64,000 nt of DNA from an uncultured Prevotella sp. (GTDB lineage: Bacteria > Bacteroidota > Bacteroidia > Bacteroidales > Bacteroidaceae), in assembly GCA_902464615.1 (NCBI GenBank), contig CABQKA010000006.1, positions 62,001 to 126,000 of the forward strand, written 5' to 3'. Shown piece by piece: positions 62,095 through 64,000 of the stretch. Made by a program: the position numbers and the translations under genes. The notes below the pieces were generated by a model. That model was not told where the DNA came from, searched no databases, and saw only the letters and a program-made list of their open reading frames with translations. The number at the start of each line of letters is the position of its first letter. The stretch's first letter is position 1.

Positions 62095-63627
62095 TCAGGC
62101 TCCCGGCCCTTTGCGGCGTTTCCATTTTCCGCGCAATGCTTCCGCCCAACGGGCCTCGCGGTTGAGCCGGCGGAGCGACAGCCACGCCGAAAGGCCGAAC
62201 GTCGCCCCGCCCACGCTCCATTTCAGGAGCGGACTGCCGGACAGGGCCAACGCCGCGAAAAGGCCGCCCGCCAGCAAAAGCCACTGGAGCGCATAGAAGC
62301 GGAACGGGCCGAAGTCGAAGCGGAAACCGTAGTGGCGGCGGTAGAGCACGTGGATGAGCAGCATCTCCAGCAGGCCGGCCACCGAAAGGGCTGCGCCTGC
62401 GCCCGGCAAACCGAAACGCGCATACGCCAACGGTATGGCCACGGCCACGAACACGTCATAGGCCACCTCCGTCAGCAGGTACATCCGCGAATCGCCGTGC
62501 GCCAGCGACAAATATGAGACCGGGAGCGTCAGGGCCTTGAAGAACATGAAAGGGACGGCGCAAAGGGCCATCGGGACAGCTGGGACGAACGCGGCCGAAT
62601 AGAGCACGTGGACCACCAACGGCATGGCCAGCGCGAAAAGAATGAGGAAGGGCGCGATAAGCAGTACGCAGACTTCTATCTGCCGGTTGGCGATGCGGCT
62701 CATGGCGGCGCGGTCCGAGCAGGCCGCCGAAAGGCGGGGGAAATAATCGGTCTCGATGGCGACGAACACTGCCGACGCATAGGTCACCGCCATGACGTAG
62801 CCGCTGTTGTATAGCCCCACGTCGGCCAAACCGCCGAAGCGCAGCAAGGCGACGCGGATGACCAGCTCGGCCCCTTGCCCGCAAATGCCGGCCAGGGTAA
62901 AGGCCACCCCCAACCGTACCATGGGCATCCCCGCCCGCAGCCAGGCGGCCGGGCGCCGCGGCAGCCTCCACGGGCAGCTGCGCGTGGAGTAGTACAAGTG
63001 AATGGTCAGCAGGGCCACGTTGCAAAGCAGCAGCGCGGGTACGATGCCGCGCACGCCCAAGGCCAGGTAGAACGGGGCGGTGACGGCCAGTGTGGACAAA
63101 GTGCCGAACACAGAGATGAGCGCTACCTTGCGCAGTTGGCGCAAGCCTTTGAGGATGGCCATCTCGCCTCCCGTGATGCTCACCATGCCGACTATGGGCG
63201 AGAGGGCGCAGAACACCAGCGTGTGGCCCGCATCGCCGAAGGTCCAGCGGCTCAACAGCGGAGAGAGGGCGCAACATGCGGCCACGCCCCACAGGGCCGT
63301 CGCGACGCTCCACGTGCGCACCGTCGTGACGAAGCGGTCTATTTTTCCGGCGTCCCCTTCGTCAAACAGTTCCGACACGTGCTTCACCGCGCTGAACGAG
63401 ATGCCGAAGTTCGTCGTCTGGTTCAGCAGGTTCGTCACGTTCAGGTAGATGTTCACCAACGCCATCCCGGCCGGCCCGAGCAGTACCGCGGCCACCTTGT
63501 TGCGGATGACGGCCACGAGCATCGTGATGCCTTGCACGCCGCCGAAGAGGCCCGTGTACTTCACCACGTGCCGGTACGTCGCTTCCTCGTGCTGCGGGGA
63601 GCCGCTCTCTGTCACCTTGTCTGCCAT
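62095..63627 (-). CDS. Wzx-type polysaccharide/O-antigen flippase
   Basis: A 510-residue membrane protein with 12-14 hydrophobic helices. It starts TYRHVVKYTGLFGGVQGITM and has VAAVLLGPAGMALVNIYLNV and a NFGISFSAVKHVSELF loop typical of the MATE/Wzx group of Bacteroidota O-antigen translocases. It moves undecaprenyl-linked glycans across the inner membrane. The N-terminal ~20 residues are hydrophilic. It has no glycosyltransferase neighbour here; the glycan cluster at 1-6.9 kb is on the same strand but 55 kb away. Confidence 0.9.
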   Translation of the reverse strand: MADKVTESGSPQHEEATYRHVVKYTGLFGGVQGITMLVAVIRNKVAAVLLGPAGMALVNIYLNVTNLLNQTTNFGISFSAVKHVSELFDEGDAGKIDRFVTTVRTWSVATALWGVAACCALSPLLSRWTFGDAGHTLVFCALSPIVGMVSITGGEMAILKGLRQLRKVALISVFGTLSTLAVTAPFYLALGVRGIVPALLLCNVALLTIHLYYSTRSCPWRLPRRPAAWLRAGMPMVRLGVAFTLAGICGQGAELVIRVALLRFGGLADVGLYNSGYVMAVTYASAVFVAIETDYFPRLSAACSDRAAMSRIANRQIEVCVLLIAPFLILFALAMPLVVHVLYSAAFVPAVPMALCAVPFMFFKALTLPVSYLSLAHGDSRMYLLTEVAYDVFVAVAIPLAYARFGLPGAGAALSVAGLLEMLLIHVLYRRHYGFRFDFGPFRFYALQWLLLAGGLFAALALSGSPLLKWSVGGATFGLSAWLSLRRLNREARWAEALRGKWKRRKGPGA

Positions 63628-63793
63628 GCCGTTCTCTTTTCCTTGCCCTACGCCGCGGGCGCCGCGGTCCGCGCACGCATAAAAGGAAGATTCACAAAAC
63701 CTTATTTGGAATTAGCGGGGGACAAATTTACTGTTTTTTACGCGGCGGCAGGGCTTTTCCACCCAAAAAATCGACAGCTTTGCGGGAAAGCCC

Positions 63794-63801
63794 TACCTTT
63801 G
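63794..63801 (+). promoter_or_regulatory. -7 box of the acetyltransferase gene
   Basis: TACCTTTG, 55 bases before the ATG at 63856. Confidence 0.5.
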
Positions 63802-63855
63802 CGCCACGGGCGGCCAGGGAACTGCCGCCCCCGCACCGCACGAAAAGAACTTCTT

Positions 63856-64000
63856 ATGCTGACCATACAAGAATGCCGTGAGGCGGACTGTCCCGCCGTT
63901 TACCGGCTCATCTGCGAAATGGAGGAGAGGCAGCTCCCCTACCCCGCCTTTGCGGAAATCTTCCGGGAGACGCTGCGCAGCCGCGCCCACGCCGTCCTCC
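63856..64000 (+). CDS. GNAT-family acetyltransferase, N-terminal part only
   Basis: The first 48 codons up to the window edge: MLTIQECREADCPAVYRLIC followed by EMEERQLPYPAFAEIFRETL. This is the beta1-alpha1-alpha2 opening of a GNAT acetyltransferase; the acetyl-CoA motif lies beyond the window. Substrate unknown. Confidence 0.65.
   Translation, partial: MLTIQECREADCPAVYRLICEMEERQLPYPAFAEIFRETLRSRAHAVL

Overview
The window is chromosomal DNA of a GC-rich member of the Bacteroidales; the genus cannot be fixed from sequence alone. The evidence is the Bacteroidota-type -7 box (TAnnTTTG) ahead of most transcription units, a GldH-type lipoprotein, a PSP1/RicT-like protein, a TonB-dependent receptor, GH20 and GH95 glycosidases, a DUF4840 lipoprotein and a Bacteroidota-style tyrosine integrase. 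The backbone is GC-rich with dense Gly/Ala/Arg codons. About 40.56-55.2 kb is clearly AT-rich and looks like an acquired, decaying island ending next to a tRNA-Phe gene.

Layout. (1) 1-6.9 kb: surface-glycan glycosyltransferases: a GT39/ArnT-like membrane transferase, a divergent GT2, and a five-gene minus-strand operon (GT2-like, GT2 fused to a Kdo/WaaP-type kinase, GT11 fucosyltransferase, GT2_4, GT14). A Wzx-like flippase lies at 62.1-63.6 kb. (2) 7-11.7 kb: alkaline phosphatase, enolase, a lipoprotein phosphoesterase and an outer-membrane-like protein. (3) 11.75-12.9 kb: fused remnants of an AraC regulator, an EmrA-type adaptor and an EmrB-type pump. (4) 13-27 kb: a redox and hydrolase regulon: flavodoxins, Fe-alcohol dehydrogenase, three aldo/keto reductases, cupin-carboxymuconolactone decarboxylase, alpha/beta hydrolases, an SBF-type symporter and two AraC regulators. 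Four of its promoters carry the same paired operator at the same distance from the -7 box. (5) 27-31.3 kb: TonB receptor and GH20 hexosaminidase. (6) 31.6-35.9 kb: hybrid histidine kinase, sigma-54 activator, an enhancer-like box array, a -24/-12 promoter and a small secreted repeat peptide, which together read as one self-contained signalling circuit. (7) 36.2-40.5 kb: housekeeping genes: ferredoxin, metF, holB, a ricT-like gene and gldH. (8) 40.6-55.2 kb: the island. It holds a stand-alone DnaB-like ATPase, IS5 and IS256 remnants, a PD-(D/E)XK plus MBL/beta-CASP gene pair, a SLOG protein, a six-gene XRE-methyltransferase-DinD-DUF262/HNH-DUF2971-AlbA operon, and a truncated relaxase joined to a broken integrase. 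(9) 55.3-64 kb: tRNA-Phe, GH95 fucosidase, an ECF sigma-factor operon, a SUMF1-like remnant, the DUF4840 lipoprotein, the flippase and a partial acetyltransferase.

The best candidates for undescribed biology are the two nuclease gene sets in the island (42.7-45.5 kb and 47.9-52.6 kb), the AraC operator family, and the sigma-54 circuit. Gene decay is common: several frameshifts, nonsense codons and deletion junctions are readable. Some single-base lesions sit in G/C-rich runs and could be assembly errors.
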